From Apoda limacodes (lineage: Eukaryota > Arthropoda > Insecta > Lepidoptera > Limacodidae), in contig OX291555.1 of assembly GCA_946406115.1 (NCBI GenBank), positions 10,310,001 through 10,374,000 on the forward strand: DNA of 64,000 nt, written 5' to 3'. Every line of letters begins with the position of its first letter. Position 1 is the first letter of the stretch. A program made the position numbers and the translations under genes. This document shows, in pieces, positions 11,466 through 21,699 of the stretch. The notes under the pieces were generated by a model, which was not told the DNA's origin, did not search any database, and saw only the letters and a program-made list of their open reading frames with translations.

Positions 11466-12110
11466 AACTAGGATTTAGTTTTTTGGAGCTCCGTAGTCAA
11501 CAAGGAACCCTTATAGATTTGCCATGTCTGTCTGTCTATCGGTCCGCTTAGCTCAGAGATGTAAGGTATCGTTTGGATAGGAAATTTAAAAATATTTCGT
11601 GTGTGTGAACACCATTTATCTATTAAATCCAATCAAAGGATCCGTTTAGAGACAATTATTGCTAGAATGTTATAAGGTGTGTTTGAATAGGACATTTAAA
11701 AATATTTCGTGTGTGTGAAAACAATTTATCCATTAAAGCCAATCAAAGAATCCGTTTCGAGACCATTGTTGCTGGAAAGTTGTAAGGTGTCGTTTGGATA
11801 GGACATTTAAAAATATTTCGTGTGTGTCAAAACCATTTTTCCACTAAATAAAATCAAAGGATCTATTTAGAGACCGTTATTGCTAGAAAGTTGTACGGTG
11901 TGGTTTGAATAGGACATTTAAAAATATTTCGTGTGTGTGAAAACCATTTTTCCATTTAATCCATTCAAAGGATCCGTTTAGAGACCATTATTGCTAACAA
12001 ATTTGTAAGATGTCGTTTGAATAGGACATTAAAAAATATCATTTCCAATTAAATTCAATCAAAGGATCCGTTTGACAAAAATTATGCTTTAAAATGCCAT
12101 TGTCAATTTA
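11466..12110 (+). repeat. (GTCY)n element with an internal ~111-bp tandem array
   Basis: The 5' part (ttttttggagctccgtagtc, 'aaggaacccttatagatt', GTCTGTCTGTC, 'cttagctcagag') matches 4224. From 11563 about 4.8 units of about 111 bp follow, with unit starts near 11563, 11674, 11784, 11895 and 12007. Each holds '(a)ggtgtcgtttggatagga', 'catttaaaaatatttcgtgt', 'aaaaccattt', 'caatcaaaggatccgttt' and 'gagaccattattgctag'. The last unit is truncated. Confidence 0.8.
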
Positions 12111-12410
12111 GACTACCTACATTTTCCGTGGACATTAATCCTTTGTTGCATCTCTTTATTTTTAATCATATCCTTCAATGATATGCCTATAAAAAAGGCC
12201 TGCCTCACATTATTAAGGTGGTTGGAACAGTTTGCATTGACAATTCTCGCTTAGAAATTTCGATTATGGTGTTGGCAACATTTATGTTGAAAAAAATATC
12301 TTGTATACGTAAACTGCTGTAAAAAACACACGATTGCGTCGATGATGAAAATTATTGTCGATGCGATCCGTGCTCGTAGGACATTATGTTACATGAACGT
12401 ATAACAGCTC

Positions 12411-12470
12411 CCTGGTTGATCCTGCCAGCAGTTACACGCTTGTCTCAAATATTAAGCCGTGCATGTCGCA
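12411..12470 (+). pseudogene. 18S rRNA 5'-end fragment
   Basis: CCTGGTTGATCCTGCCAGCA followed by 'gttacacgcttgtctcaaat' and 'attaagccgtgcatgtcgca' matches the first ~60 nt of eukaryotic 18S rRNA (CTGGTTGATCCTGCCAGTAG...) with several substitutions. The match stops abruptly near 12470. It cannot make a functional rRNA. It is either a dispersed rDNA fragment or part of an rRNA-headed repeat. Confidence 0.75.
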
Positions 12471-12556
12471 ATATATCAGTTTTAGTTTCTTAGTTGTTAC
12501 TCAGTTATACTGTAAAATTAGATTATTATGACAAAATAAAATGGTTTTTCACTTAA

Positions 12557-12777
12557 GGGCCCTCTTACACCCCACTAGCGCCGCCATTAGATAACGGCCA
12601 CTTTTAGCAAAAATGCTAACTACAACTCACAGATATTACTTAGAACTATATAAAACCTTCTAAAAATAGCTTATGACTAGGTTTATATTTGCAACATTTG
12701 GATTTTAGAAATTCGTTTTCTACGAAGAGAAAATTGAGGATATAATGGCGGCGCTAGTTAGCTGCTATATGCGCCCG
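12557..12777. mobile_element. MITE with ~33-bp terminal inverted repeats
   Basis: The left end 'gggccctcttacacc' plus 'ccactagcgccgccatta' and the right end 'taatggcggcgctagttag' plus 'ctgctatatgcgccc' are imperfect inverted repeats. The best block, CTAGCGCCGCCATTA, is exact. The left flank reads TTAA, the right flank GTAA, so the target duplication is not clear. About 220 bp, non-coding. Confidence 0.55.
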
Positions 12778-12789
12778 TAAAAAAAAAAT

Positions 12790-14010
12790 AGCTATGTTTC
12801 AACAAAAATGAATAACATAGTTTATTGTGAGCTAGTTATTATTATATATGCGCTCATAAAAAAGCTTTACAATACTCTTGCACTAGTGATGCGTCACGGA
12901 ATCAAATTGTTGCTAAAATCATAATATTTTGAGGTAACTATTTTGCTGTGCAATCAGTATTCTTTATTAGGATTGGTATAAAAGATTTTTTGATTTACAG
13001 TTAAAAAAACTACTGCCAAAAAGTAATAGCACTTCTACTAAAGGGTAGGAATTTTGTTTACCTATTCTGGCTTCGTTTTCCTTCAATGCGGCAATAAGTC
13101 ACTACTAGTGCTATCTTTGCGCATTATTGACATTGACATATTAAGAGGCTGACCAACGCCAAGTGACACTTTTTAAAATGGAAAAAATCTATACTTGTAG
13201 TAAATATTTTAGGTTAAAAATTTAACCCTATACAGAAGAACATATACCTAATGTCTTGTTCTACCAAAAACACTATAGCATTAATTTGCCTCGATAGAAA
13301 AAAATCTGGAAAAGACCTCAAATTTTTTTTTATTTTGGTTTTTAACCGCTATTCTTTAACATATAACATTTAAAATTATGCTGCTTCTACAGAAATCTAA
13401 AAAATCGAGTTAGTTTTCCATTAAATACCTAAAAACCGATTTGACGCTCACGTTTACTTATACTGAAAAGCGCTGTGGTCTTTTGTCTCGCTCAAGTGCA
13501 CGTGATATTAGATAGCTGTGTTTCAAACTGCCATATGAAGTGGGCGGGTAAATCCTTAAATTTCTAATCGGAATACCGGGTCTTAATAGCTAAAGGTCAA
13601 ACGACTAATAGAAAAAGTGAAATTACAACACACTAAGTAGCTAACCCTATCTAATATCCAAAGCAAATAGGGGAATACAACATTTCGTCGAAGGTCTCCC
13701 AAGGGATGTGGAGAGGGGTGGTAAAAGGTCACGGAAAGGGAAGACTCATAGACGTGACGTCATAAATGTCGCTCGCTGCCAAAATACTTTAGCAATAAAC
13801 TAGATGAGTTATTTTTTTATGGATACTTGTCTGATTCTAGGAAAATTTCATGAAATTGCAGACTTTTTTTTATAAATGACGTCATGCCCCCCACGTGATG
13901 TATACAAACTTGTAGCAGGTATAAATAGGGAATGTATGTTTGTTTTTTTTACTTATACGTGCGGTTTAATCTCCACCTAAAACGCTATAACTATTATTTA
14001 AGATATAATT
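12790..14010. other. unassigned intergenic sequence
   Basis: No gene or repeat named. A stretch at 13640-13900 has several ACGTCAT words and is less AT-rich but has no long open frame. Confidence 0.4.
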
Positions 14011-14016
14011 TCACCG

Positions 14017-14313
14017 CTCGCCGTCAGCAGGGAATTCATTCTCACACTTTAGAACCGTAGAAATGGTCGCGTACAGTGCGGTTTCAGAGAAACTTCCTCC
14101 ACCGAACGCCTGGGTTGTGGAATGAGCTCCCTGCCAAGGTTCTCTCCAAGGACTACAGTATGGGGTTCTTCAAGAAAGAAGTTGTTGGATTTCTGAAGTG
14201 TCGGCAACACGCAAGTAATACCCCTGGTGTTGCAAGCGTCCATAGGCTACGGTGACCGCTTACCATCAGGCGGACCGTAAGCTTGTTTGCCACCTTAGTG
14301 GTATTAAAAAAAT
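14017..14313 (+). mobile_element. CR1/jockey-type LINE 3' end
   Basis: Encodes (with a frameshift) the ORF2 end: TARRQQGIHSHTL / RTVRFQRNFL / LGLWNELPAKVLSKDYSMGF / FKKEVVGFLKCRQHASNTPG, then the shared 3' tail 'accgcttaccatcaggcgga' and 'gccaccttagtggta' with an A-rich end. 5' truncated. Confidence 0.75.
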
Positions 14314-14374
14314 AAATAGTTATCAACTATGTTTTTTTCTAATAACTTTAGGATTCTGTAAAATACCGAAGTAA

Positions 14375-14550
14375 GATAAGGAAGTAAGGTTCTCGTGCGG
14401 CGACCACGGATGGGAAGATGCACCGTCGGTCGGCCTCCTAACAGGTGGATAGAGACGCAGGGAGCCATTGGGTTGGGCGCAGGCGGCTCAAGAGCGGGCG
14501 TTATGGAGGCATACTTACTCATGTTCAGCAGTGGAAGACTTACGGCTAAG
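14375..14550 (+). mobile_element. degenerate RTE-type LINE 3' end
   Basis: In the +1-type frame: RRPRMGRCTVGRPPNRWIET, then AGGSRAGVMEAYLL and FSSG. This follows the lepidopteran RTE ORF end (..RRSVGRPPARWTDDL..AGSRWMR..EAYVQQWTS), as in the clearer copy at 63020-63250. Heavily decayed. Confidence 0.45.
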
Positions 14551-14559
14551 AAGACTACG

Positions 14560-15135
14560 ATAATGATTCGTGGACGACATCTTATTATTATACAACAGTG
14601 GAAGTTAAGAGTCAGTATGGTTTACAAAGTACACATAATATAATGTTCATAATTATTAATTTTTCAGTTCATGTAAATAAATGCGTGTCAGATGATAAAA
14701 TAATCGAAAATAACGATTACTTATTAAACACAAAACGGACACACTCATTACTATATAATATTGATTCCGTTTTTGCCATTTATTTGCCTGTCTGTACGTA
14801 CAGTATGGTGTGTACCAGTCGAAATTCAACGCCAGTCAACACAGGTACCACTTGAAGTAGAATACTTTTTTCTGCAGCAGAGAAATAGCACAAAATTTAA
14901 CGCAAAGTAGTTAGTTTTCGAACTGAATCTAGCTAGATTCATTTGTAACCGCAAGTTTGCGGTTCAGCCAGCGGTTTCAGAAATCTGAATAACTTACCAA
15001 GTTCGAAATTAAAATATTAGGTACAGATTATTTCAATTATTCTAGAAGATACCTATACCTATGCTACACGAACACAGCACATCAACATTCATTTTAAAAA
15101 TACGTCATTTTATAATTGCATCGACAGATGTAAGA
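14560..15135. other. unassigned intergenic sequence
   Basis: The overlapping plus frames 14598-14855 have no family resemblance and no splice support. Confidence 0.35.
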
Positions 15136-15139
15136 AGGT

Positions 15140-15290
15140 AAAGTTCCAAAATGCAACGTGGAAGTTAAGAAGTGGTTAAGGAACGCCCGGCTCAGGATAA
15201 TTTTCCAACTGACAAGTTGAATTATTTACATTTCCAAAGATACGGTTGGTAATTACTCCTGTCAGTGTCAATGCAACTTCTTGATTATGA
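15140..15290 (+). repeat. two-copy repeat, also at 25911-26085
   Basis: Shared words in the same order and orientation: 'tccaaa(a/t)(t)gcaacg(t/a)ggaagtt', 'gataattttccaactg(a/t)caag', 'ttgaattattta', 'cactcctgtcagtgt'. Function unknown. Confidence 0.55.
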
Positions 15291-15719
15291 CATACTTACC
15301 GGGCAGGGCGCGCTGTAATTACTTTGAATCAAAAGCTTAAAGTTAAAGATTAAAGTAAGGAAGTTTGCTGTAGCAAGCTGTAGCTATTCTGATTCAATTA
15401 TAGTTATGCTGCGATTATGCAGGAACTCTTAAATTCTGGGTGTAGCCTGTCTCTATTCCGAACTTCAGCCAAATCGGTTTTCGAGGCGTGCGTGAGTACA
15501 GGAATTACAAACATAGTAATTCACAAAATTTTACATTTATAATATTAAGAAGGATATCAGAGTTTAATAATCTTCGAGCTCTGTTTCATGAAGTCTTTTG
15601 ACTCTTTTTCACTAACAAAGTAAACTTCAGAGAACTTCGAAGATTCACAACTATTTACTTTTCATTAATCAAGAACCTATCTCATTAATGGTGTATTCCG
15701 CTACAAGTCCATAACTTAC

Positions 15720-15872
15720 ACACTGCCCGTTAGCTATGGGCAGTACGGGAAACAAACTAGTTCGCGAGAGGAAAGCTAGTGCGTGCGTCGAGAAACCTCG
15801 GCATTGTCCGAGCGACGCGAGGTCCGTCGTCATGTCGTGGTGACTCAGCCACTTCCTGAAGCAGCTTTCATA
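15720..15872 (-). CDS. tentative internal coding exon, unknown protein
   Basis: On the minus strand an acceptor-like 'aaataaatgcag' precedes an open stretch of exactly 51 codons (YESCFRKWLSHHDMTTDLAS ... LPIANGQC) that ends at a strong donor, TGT|GTAAGT. It is locally GC-rich against an AT-rich background. It begins in phase 0, which fits the phase-0 end of the candidate exon at 16431-16498. Against it: the amino-acid composition is poor in K, E and D, no domain is recognisable, and the same DNA can fold into stable hairpins (15722-15744 and 15785-15818). The product is not recognised. It could equally be a conserved non-coding or repeat segment. Confidence 0.25.
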
Positions 15873-16430
15873 CTGCATTTATTTACTGACTAAATAGTAT
15901 TGCAAGATTGGTAAGTTAAATTTTACGACTAACCTACCTAAGTTATGTACTGTGCTATTATTATTATTAACCTTACTTTAGTCTACACACTTACTGCATA
16001 AGCAGCACCTTGCTGCATTGGGCTCACTACCTAAAAGATTCTGTCTCTCATCCCACATTATGATGTGGGTGGGTATTAACCTAGCCACTGATTACCTCCT
16101 TGGGGAAATGAAAACCGTGTCATCATACCAAAACCTTGAGAAACCTTTGCTTTATATTCGGAATATATCTAGTACTTACCTTTAAATTTCAACTAGAAAT
16201 TGTGTTTTTTTTAAGTCATAAACTAAACTACAACTTTTATAGTTTTATAGTATGTAAAGTATATGATAAACCGCTCATTTTCCAGACAATTTCTTATCCG
16301 CTATGTAAATTAAGCGCAGGTGTGACAACCCTACGTGATTGCAATACAAAATGAACCTAGAACTACCTACGACTTCCTTGACCTCGTGCTGCATGTAAAT
16401 GTGGGCACGAGAGGCAGGGCTGCCACTAAC

Positions 16431-16498
16431 CTGTGTAATGAGCTTGAATGCTTCAAGTCGATAACACGTGAGTGCAATAACAAAGTAGCTGTCGTTGC
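16431..16498 (-). CDS. tentative 68-nt coding exon, unknown protein
   Basis: A long pyrimidine tract ending 'ttatggttgcag' precedes the segment and CACAG|GTTAGT follows it, both good splice signals on the minus strand. Read with one base carried in, it encodes NDSYFVIALTCYRLEAFKLI plus TQ and ends in phase 0, which joins in frame to the candidate exon at 15720-15872. No domain recognised. The plus strand is also open across this stretch, which lowers the weight of the open frame. Confidence 0.25.
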
Positions 16499-16989
16499 CT
16501 GCAACCATAAAAAGAAGAAACAACACACAGACCTGAACCGCAACTTTAATCTGCTTGCAATTTTTTTCTTAGATGGGAATAAATACACGAGCTAGTGTAG
16601 TCGTGGAATAAGTAGTCTAAAATCAGGACTTTACGTCATCATAGTCCAGACAAGACGATGCATTTAAATAGTAGACCATGCTTCGCGACCGCGGTATAAT
16701 TTGCATGGTTTATAAGGATTTGACGTCATTTGACGGCATAGGCATTGAAAACGTTCTGTTCACCAAATGTAAGCAAACAATATGGCTGTTCACTATTTTG
16801 ACAGCAATGACGTCTATCGATGTTTGCAACGCCATCCAGGGGCATAACTTGCGCATTGGAAACCCTTTAAAACTCGATCACTTTAGTACAAAAACTTTTA
16901 AATAGCAAATTAATAATACTGATGTTACCTACATGTATGTACAAGTATCAACTAAAAAAATAAAAAATAAAGAAAAGAATAAATAAAAT

Positions 16990-17205
16990 CCCACCTCCTT
17001 CGAAAACTCACTAAAAAGTAAAAAATAACCTTTTTTTTATGTATTGAGTTACCTAACTGTTTTTTTCTTCTTGAAGTCAAATGCCAAAAAAAAAACTCGT
17101 GTCTTTGCTGAAAATTTTTGGCATTCGACTTCAAGGAAAAGAAAACTAAGTGTTTAAATGCTCCATGAAGGTTTATTTTTTACAATTTAGTGGGTTTTGT
17201 AGGTA
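16990..17205. mobile_element. foldback (palindromic) element, ~85-bp arms
   Basis: The left arm 'actaaaaagtaaaaaataac' ... 'cttgaagtcaaatgccaaaa' (about 17010-17088) is an imperfect inverse of 'ttttggcattcgacttcaag' ... 'ggtttattttttacaattta' 'gtgggt' (about 17115-17202). The motif ACTAAAAAGTAAAAAATAA also occurs at about 10931, 11028 and 27181. Confidence 0.6.
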
Positions 17206-17599
17206 AACCTGACTCAAAATCTATATGCAAATCTTGTAAACATAACCTAACTTTGCTTAATGTTATTTTTTTCTGGTAAGGTCATTTTTGTTTACACAAC
17301 TTGCAAATAGATTCTGAGGCCGGTTTAGTGTAATTAGTTTATTAAATTTGTTATGATCAACAGCATCCAATGCGTACAATGCTTGTCAACAAACCGCCCC
17401 TTTTATTGTTCGCATTCGCAACGTCAATTAACATTCGTAACATGTCTGACCAACCCCATCAGTAGGTAATAAGTGTCGTGCACAAGCATTACTATTACTC
17501 ATCAGTCCTGTACTTGTTTACACAACAATTTCTATGAACATTTTTTTAAGACCAATAGAACCTAAGCATTAAATTCATTGTATTTGACTTATATTTTTA

Positions 17600-17648
17600 T
17601 TGTTAACCGACTGTTAAATATAGACTATATTTAACAGTCAGTTAACAA
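17600..17648. repeat. 49-bp near-perfect palindrome
   Basis: 24-bp arms (17600-17623 and 17625-17648) around a single central A. Only one arm position differs. The arms contain GTTAAC and ACTGTTAAATATA. Confidence 0.9.
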
Positions 17649-18011
17649 GTCTACATAACAAACAGTAAGGCAAAACAATGCGGTCCAGTTAAAACTTTCT
17701 ACTTGTGTGAGTCGGCAAGTCGTTAGTTAATTGTCCTTAATTGGAGTAGACGATAAGCCTTTAAAATGGATGATTAATACAATGGGTCTTTAGCACACAT
17801 GTGTAATTGTTGCAAAACTTTCTGTACTGTTAGTTTATACTTACATTTTTTTTTTTTTGAGGTTTCCTGCCAGTTAACACCGGTAGTGCAAATCTACTGT
17901 TAATTCCGCTGTTTGCTAATTTCGTTTGTAACATAATCAGGTTATGAGAAACTGAGTCAGTGCAATCGATTCTAATTCTTTTAATATTCTTGAATGATTT
18001 TATGAGCATTC

Positions 18012-18396
18012 TTAAGAGGATACGATTCGCGGCGCTATGGAGCGGGCTTCATACAAACGAATTTCTCATTTGTTTTTGACATTTACTGATCAATCACCGT
18101 GAAATTTCTTAGTCATAATCCCCAGCCGAATACCTATTTCTGTGGTTTTCCAAAATATTGTAAAATGTTTTAATGAACTAGAAATCTTTTTTAAACCATT
18201 TGTATGAAAAACTAGAATTCTATATAACTGTTGAACTATAAAATTTAATAGAAAATTATCACACTGCAGACCTAGATATTTAATCCTAGAACATGTCTTC
18301 AAATTTTCGTGGTGTTTGATCAGCAAGTGCCAAAAATAAGTAAGAAATTCGTTTGTGTGACGCGCCTTAGAGGCGCTCCGAATCGTATTCTCTTAA
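18012..18396. mobile_element. palindromic MITE flanked by TTAA, copy 1
   Basis: Bounded by TTAA at 18012-18015 and 18393-18396. The ends are GAGGATACGATTCG and its inverse CGAATCGTATTCTC, and inverted similarity runs about 100 bp inward ('ttcatacaaacgaatttctc', 'tttttgacatttactgatca'). It shares sequence with the element at 39853-40219. The TTAA target is typical of piggyBac-type insertion. The minus open frame 18090-18326 lies wholly inside and is not a gene. Confidence 0.75.
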
Positions 18397-18621
18397 GAAA
18401 TGTAAAAATAATTTGATATTTTTAAATCTAGGCTTAATTATTTGTATTAACTTTATCATATATTATTGAAAGATCAATATTTGTGTATATTATATTATTG
18501 TATTTGTAATACGTAAGTCGAAAACGGCATAAACGATTTCGTTTACAATTTACATCTTTTAAAAATCCTTCGGGCCGCACTGGTACTGTGACTTCGGATT
18601 GCAGAAATTTAGCTATGCTAT

Positions 18622-19085
18622 AGATTAAATCCGGCTAAGTGATAGTCGGATTCGAGCACCGTGGGTTCCGTACTTACCACCATTTACCTACGTAATTTAC
18701 AAACACAAACAAAAACAAAAAGTGTAGCGCGAAGTAACCGGTAACCCATCCAATTACTTACCAAGCCCGACGCTGCTTAGCTTTGATTATTGTTTCCTAC
18801 AAACAAATGTGTTACTGGCTTAATAATAGTTACATCGCTGTAACGGTGATTTAAGATGATAAATCGGGCCCGTCTCACACTTGGCCGGTTTTCATTATAT
18901 GTTGTTATACTTTAGAGCTCACACACACACTTTGTTCACTGCAAGATTGAAGCTTGTATTTGTTTCTGTTTTTACGATAGAGCAACTAAATTATTAAGTT
19001 TGTATCCTGTACCGCCACGCGCCGCGCCACACCGCCGCGCCGCGCCGCCAATTTTGATGCATTATTCGAACGTAATATATTATTG
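18622..19085 (-). repeat. composite repeat with a 5S rRNA-derived segment, minus copy
   Basis: On the minus strand 18738-18788 reads 'caaagctaagcagcgtcggg' 'cttggtaagtaattggatgg' 'gttaccgg', clearly derived from the internal control region of 5S rRNA. The flanks match 4677-5072 in inverse order. Beyond the shared part this copy has an extra GC-rich CGCCGCGCC tract at 19012-19048 that the other lacks. Confidence 0.7.
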
Positions 19086-19501
19086 ATTTAGTTAGTATTA
19101 GTATTCAGAATGTTACATTTAATACCTGTTTAACACAAACACCTTTATCTAAGTACTTTTTAATGTAATTTGTACAATATTTTTACTTTTCCAGCTACAT
19201 TTTTAAGTAGGTCGACTATGACTTACACGTCTGAAGTACTTAGAACCCACTAGAACCTAAAGTATTCATAAAGTAAAATTTAAACCTCCACCATATTACC
19301 ATTTCCATTGTTCACTAACAAAAAATATTAGGTAAGTTAATTCTTGGAAATCTTATTTCTCAGATTACCTAGAAGTTTGAAACTTAGGCCTAAATGTGAC
19401 AACCTAGTCTCGCTTGTAATGAATCATCATTGATCGCTATTCTATGCTTAGTATCACATCGATTCTTCCGAAATTTTGATAGCCAAAAACTGATGTTGCA
19501 G

Positions 19502-19711
19502 TCACTGGGCAAAACATGACCTTCTGTTAATGCCTACTTTTTCGGCAGAGTTATAGGGTCGACGTCGCACTACTCGTCCGTCTTTCCACTGGTCGTCACA
19601 GTCCTCTCTATCTACTCGAGGGGTGCACTGGCAGATAGCAACCTTCTGTGATAACACCTGCTCCAGCCAAACAGGCTTTCGCGCCATACAAAAAAGAAAG
19701 TAGTATTTCAC
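19502..19711 (-). other. GC-rich coding-like island, unassigned
   Basis: The minus frame is open for 69 codons (KPVWLEQVLSQKVAICQCTP, RVDREDCDDQWKDGRVVRRR, PYNSAEKVGINRRSCFAQ) in a locally GC-richer block. The plus strand also has a fairly long open stretch. It may be a decayed retrotransposon segment. No domain recognised and no clear splice pair. Confidence 0.3.
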
Positions 19712-19875
19712 CGAGACATACTATAATTTAAGTGGTGTTTTGTTGTCCGACATAATGTACATTATGCGCTTAATGTCAGTAATCAACCAAAGAGACTGAG
19801 AAGATTTGTACAGTCGGTCATATAGAAGTTGTGAGCTAAGGTTTATTAGATATAGATATTACTTAATCTTGAAAA

Positions 19876-20297
19876 ATCGGCCAAGTGCGAGTCGGACTCG
19901 CGCACGAAAGGTTCCGTACCATTATCTACAAAAACGGTAAAAAAAATCACTGTTGTATGGGAGCCTCCCTTAAATATTTGTTTTATTTTAATTTCATTAT
20001 TTATTCTTAAAGTAAATATAAAACTTAATGTTCTGTGAACATTTCAAGCGTCTACCTGTTGCCGTTATCAATATCGAGCAAAAAAATCACGTATGTTGTA
20101 TGGGAGCCCCTTTAAATATTTTTTTTCTGTTTTGTAGTATTTGTTGTTATAGCGGCAATAGAAATACATCTGTGAAAATTTCAACTAACTATAACGGTTC
20201 ATGAGATACAGCCTGGTGACAGACGGACGGACGGACGGACGGACAGCGAAGCCTTAGTAATAGGGTTCCTAATTACCTTTCAGGTATGGAACCATAA
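19876..20297 (+). mobile_element. (GTCY)n-bearing MITE-like element, near full length
   Basis: 'atcggccaagtgcgagtcgg' start, two 'tgtatgggagcc' blocks, 'atagcggcaatag', 'ggttcatgagatacagcctg', (GACG)n at 20220-20245, ending 'aggtatggaaccataaaa'. Same family and orientation as 5706-6135. Confidence 0.75.
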
Positions 20298-20950
20298 AAC
20301 TACCCATGTTGATTGAGAATAAAGTAAACCTACCTAAAGTTATGAATATGTAATTCCCATAATTATAAATATTGTCATATGTTACAAACACTGATTAACA
20401 TAAAATATATAATAAATGTATTTTAAGAATATGGTAACTTTAATAAATAGTATGTACAGTATGTTCAGTAACATTGCACAAGTCCATATAGAATAAGAAT
20501 ACTAGATTGCATAGCGTAAGCTCAAGTTGATCTAGTTACTTACACACTTACGGATGAAACTTTTCGTTACGTCTCCTATGTATTGAGCTGAATAGTATGA
20601 ATAATTACATTTCAGTGAGGTATGTCCTCATTAGCGTAACAGGTAAAAGTTCAAATCTGGAATGCTCCAAACCTTTTTGTTTTTTTAATAATATTTTTTA
20701 GAACTATTTAAGGATGAACAATATTTATTCTTCATGGAGCTCAGATAGTTAACAGTTTAGTCTTAAGTCCGATCAAGAACTCGACACTGGGCGCATTGGA
20801 CGCCTTATACACGACATATTGATACGTCACAAAGAGGATTTTATGTTTAAAAATAAAATGAGAAAAATACCAACAACTGTGTTGGCAGAAATCTTCGATA
20901 TTATACTTATTTCAAATGAAATTAAATATTATTTTCCATTGCTTAGTACT
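20298..20950. other. unassigned intergenic sequence
   Basis: No gene or repeat I can support. Confidence 0.35.
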
Positions 20951-20957
20951 TTTTACA

Positions 20958-21695
20958 ATTTCAGAACACTCCCCTCTCCATCTCCAAGAGCATTGGGATC
21001 CTTGGTGTTGACATCTCCAGCAATGTTCCGTTTTGAGATCATCTGCAAGATTTCACATTGAAGCTGGCGTCCGAAAAACTTGGTGTACTCAACAGAGCAA
21101 AGTAGCACTTCACCTTGGGGCGACGGGTGCTGCTTTACAAATCGCAAGTCAGGCCCCATATGGAGTACTGCTGCCATCTCTGGGCGGGTGCACCTGGATA
21201 CCAGCTTGGCCTATTTGACTCGGTTCAATGACAGGCTGTGAGAAATGTTGACGATTCCAAACTCACTTGCCGTATTGAGCCCTTAAGTCTGAGAAGACAC
21301 TTTGCCTCCCTGTGTGTTTTTCACTTGTACAATGGGTTGTGTTCTGAGGAATTGTTCGAAATGATGCCCACGGCTACTTTCTACTATCGCACGGCTCGCC
21401 ATTGGCAGGGAATTCATTCTCGCACTTTAGAACCGAAATGGTCGCGTACAGTGCGGTTTCAGAGAAACTTCCTCCCGCAAACGCTTGGGTTTTGGAAAGA
21501 GCTTCCTGCCAAGGTTTTCTCCAAGGACTACACTATGGGATTCTTCAAGAAAGAAATTATTAGATTTCTAAAGGGTCGGCAACGCGCGAGTGATACCCCT
21601 GGTGTTGCAAGCATCCATAGGCTACGGTGTCCGCTTACCATCAGGCGGACCGTAAGTTTGTTTGTCACCCTAATGGTATAAAAAAAAAATTTACA
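20958..21695 (+). mobile_element. CR1/jockey-type LINE, 3' 740 bp with broken ORF2
   Basis: Carries the C-terminal part of the reverse-transcriptase ORF in several frames: a block reading like KLGVLNRAK..YFTLG, then LLYKSQVRPHMEYCCHLWAG, a segment around GAPGYQL, then from 21238 VDDSKLTCRIEPLSLRRHFA, SLCVFHLYNGLCSEELFEMM, RTVRFQRNFLPQTLGFWKEL and MGFFKKEIIRFLKGRQRASD. It ends in the tail 'cgcttaccatcaggcggacc' and 'ggtataaaaaaaa'. Frameshifts make it a dead copy. Catalytic RT motifs are absent (5' truncation). The homologous upstream part is seen at 32925-33540. Confidence 0.85.
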
Positions 21696-21699
21696 CACA

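Noticed and set aside
16383..16411. CTCGTGC..GCACGAG hairpin considered as a microRNA precursor
   Set aside because: The stem is only 7 bp with a 15-nt loop, too short for a microRNA precursor.
18090..18326. Minus frame of 78 aa
   Set aside because: Entirely inside the palindromic TTAA-flanked MITE.
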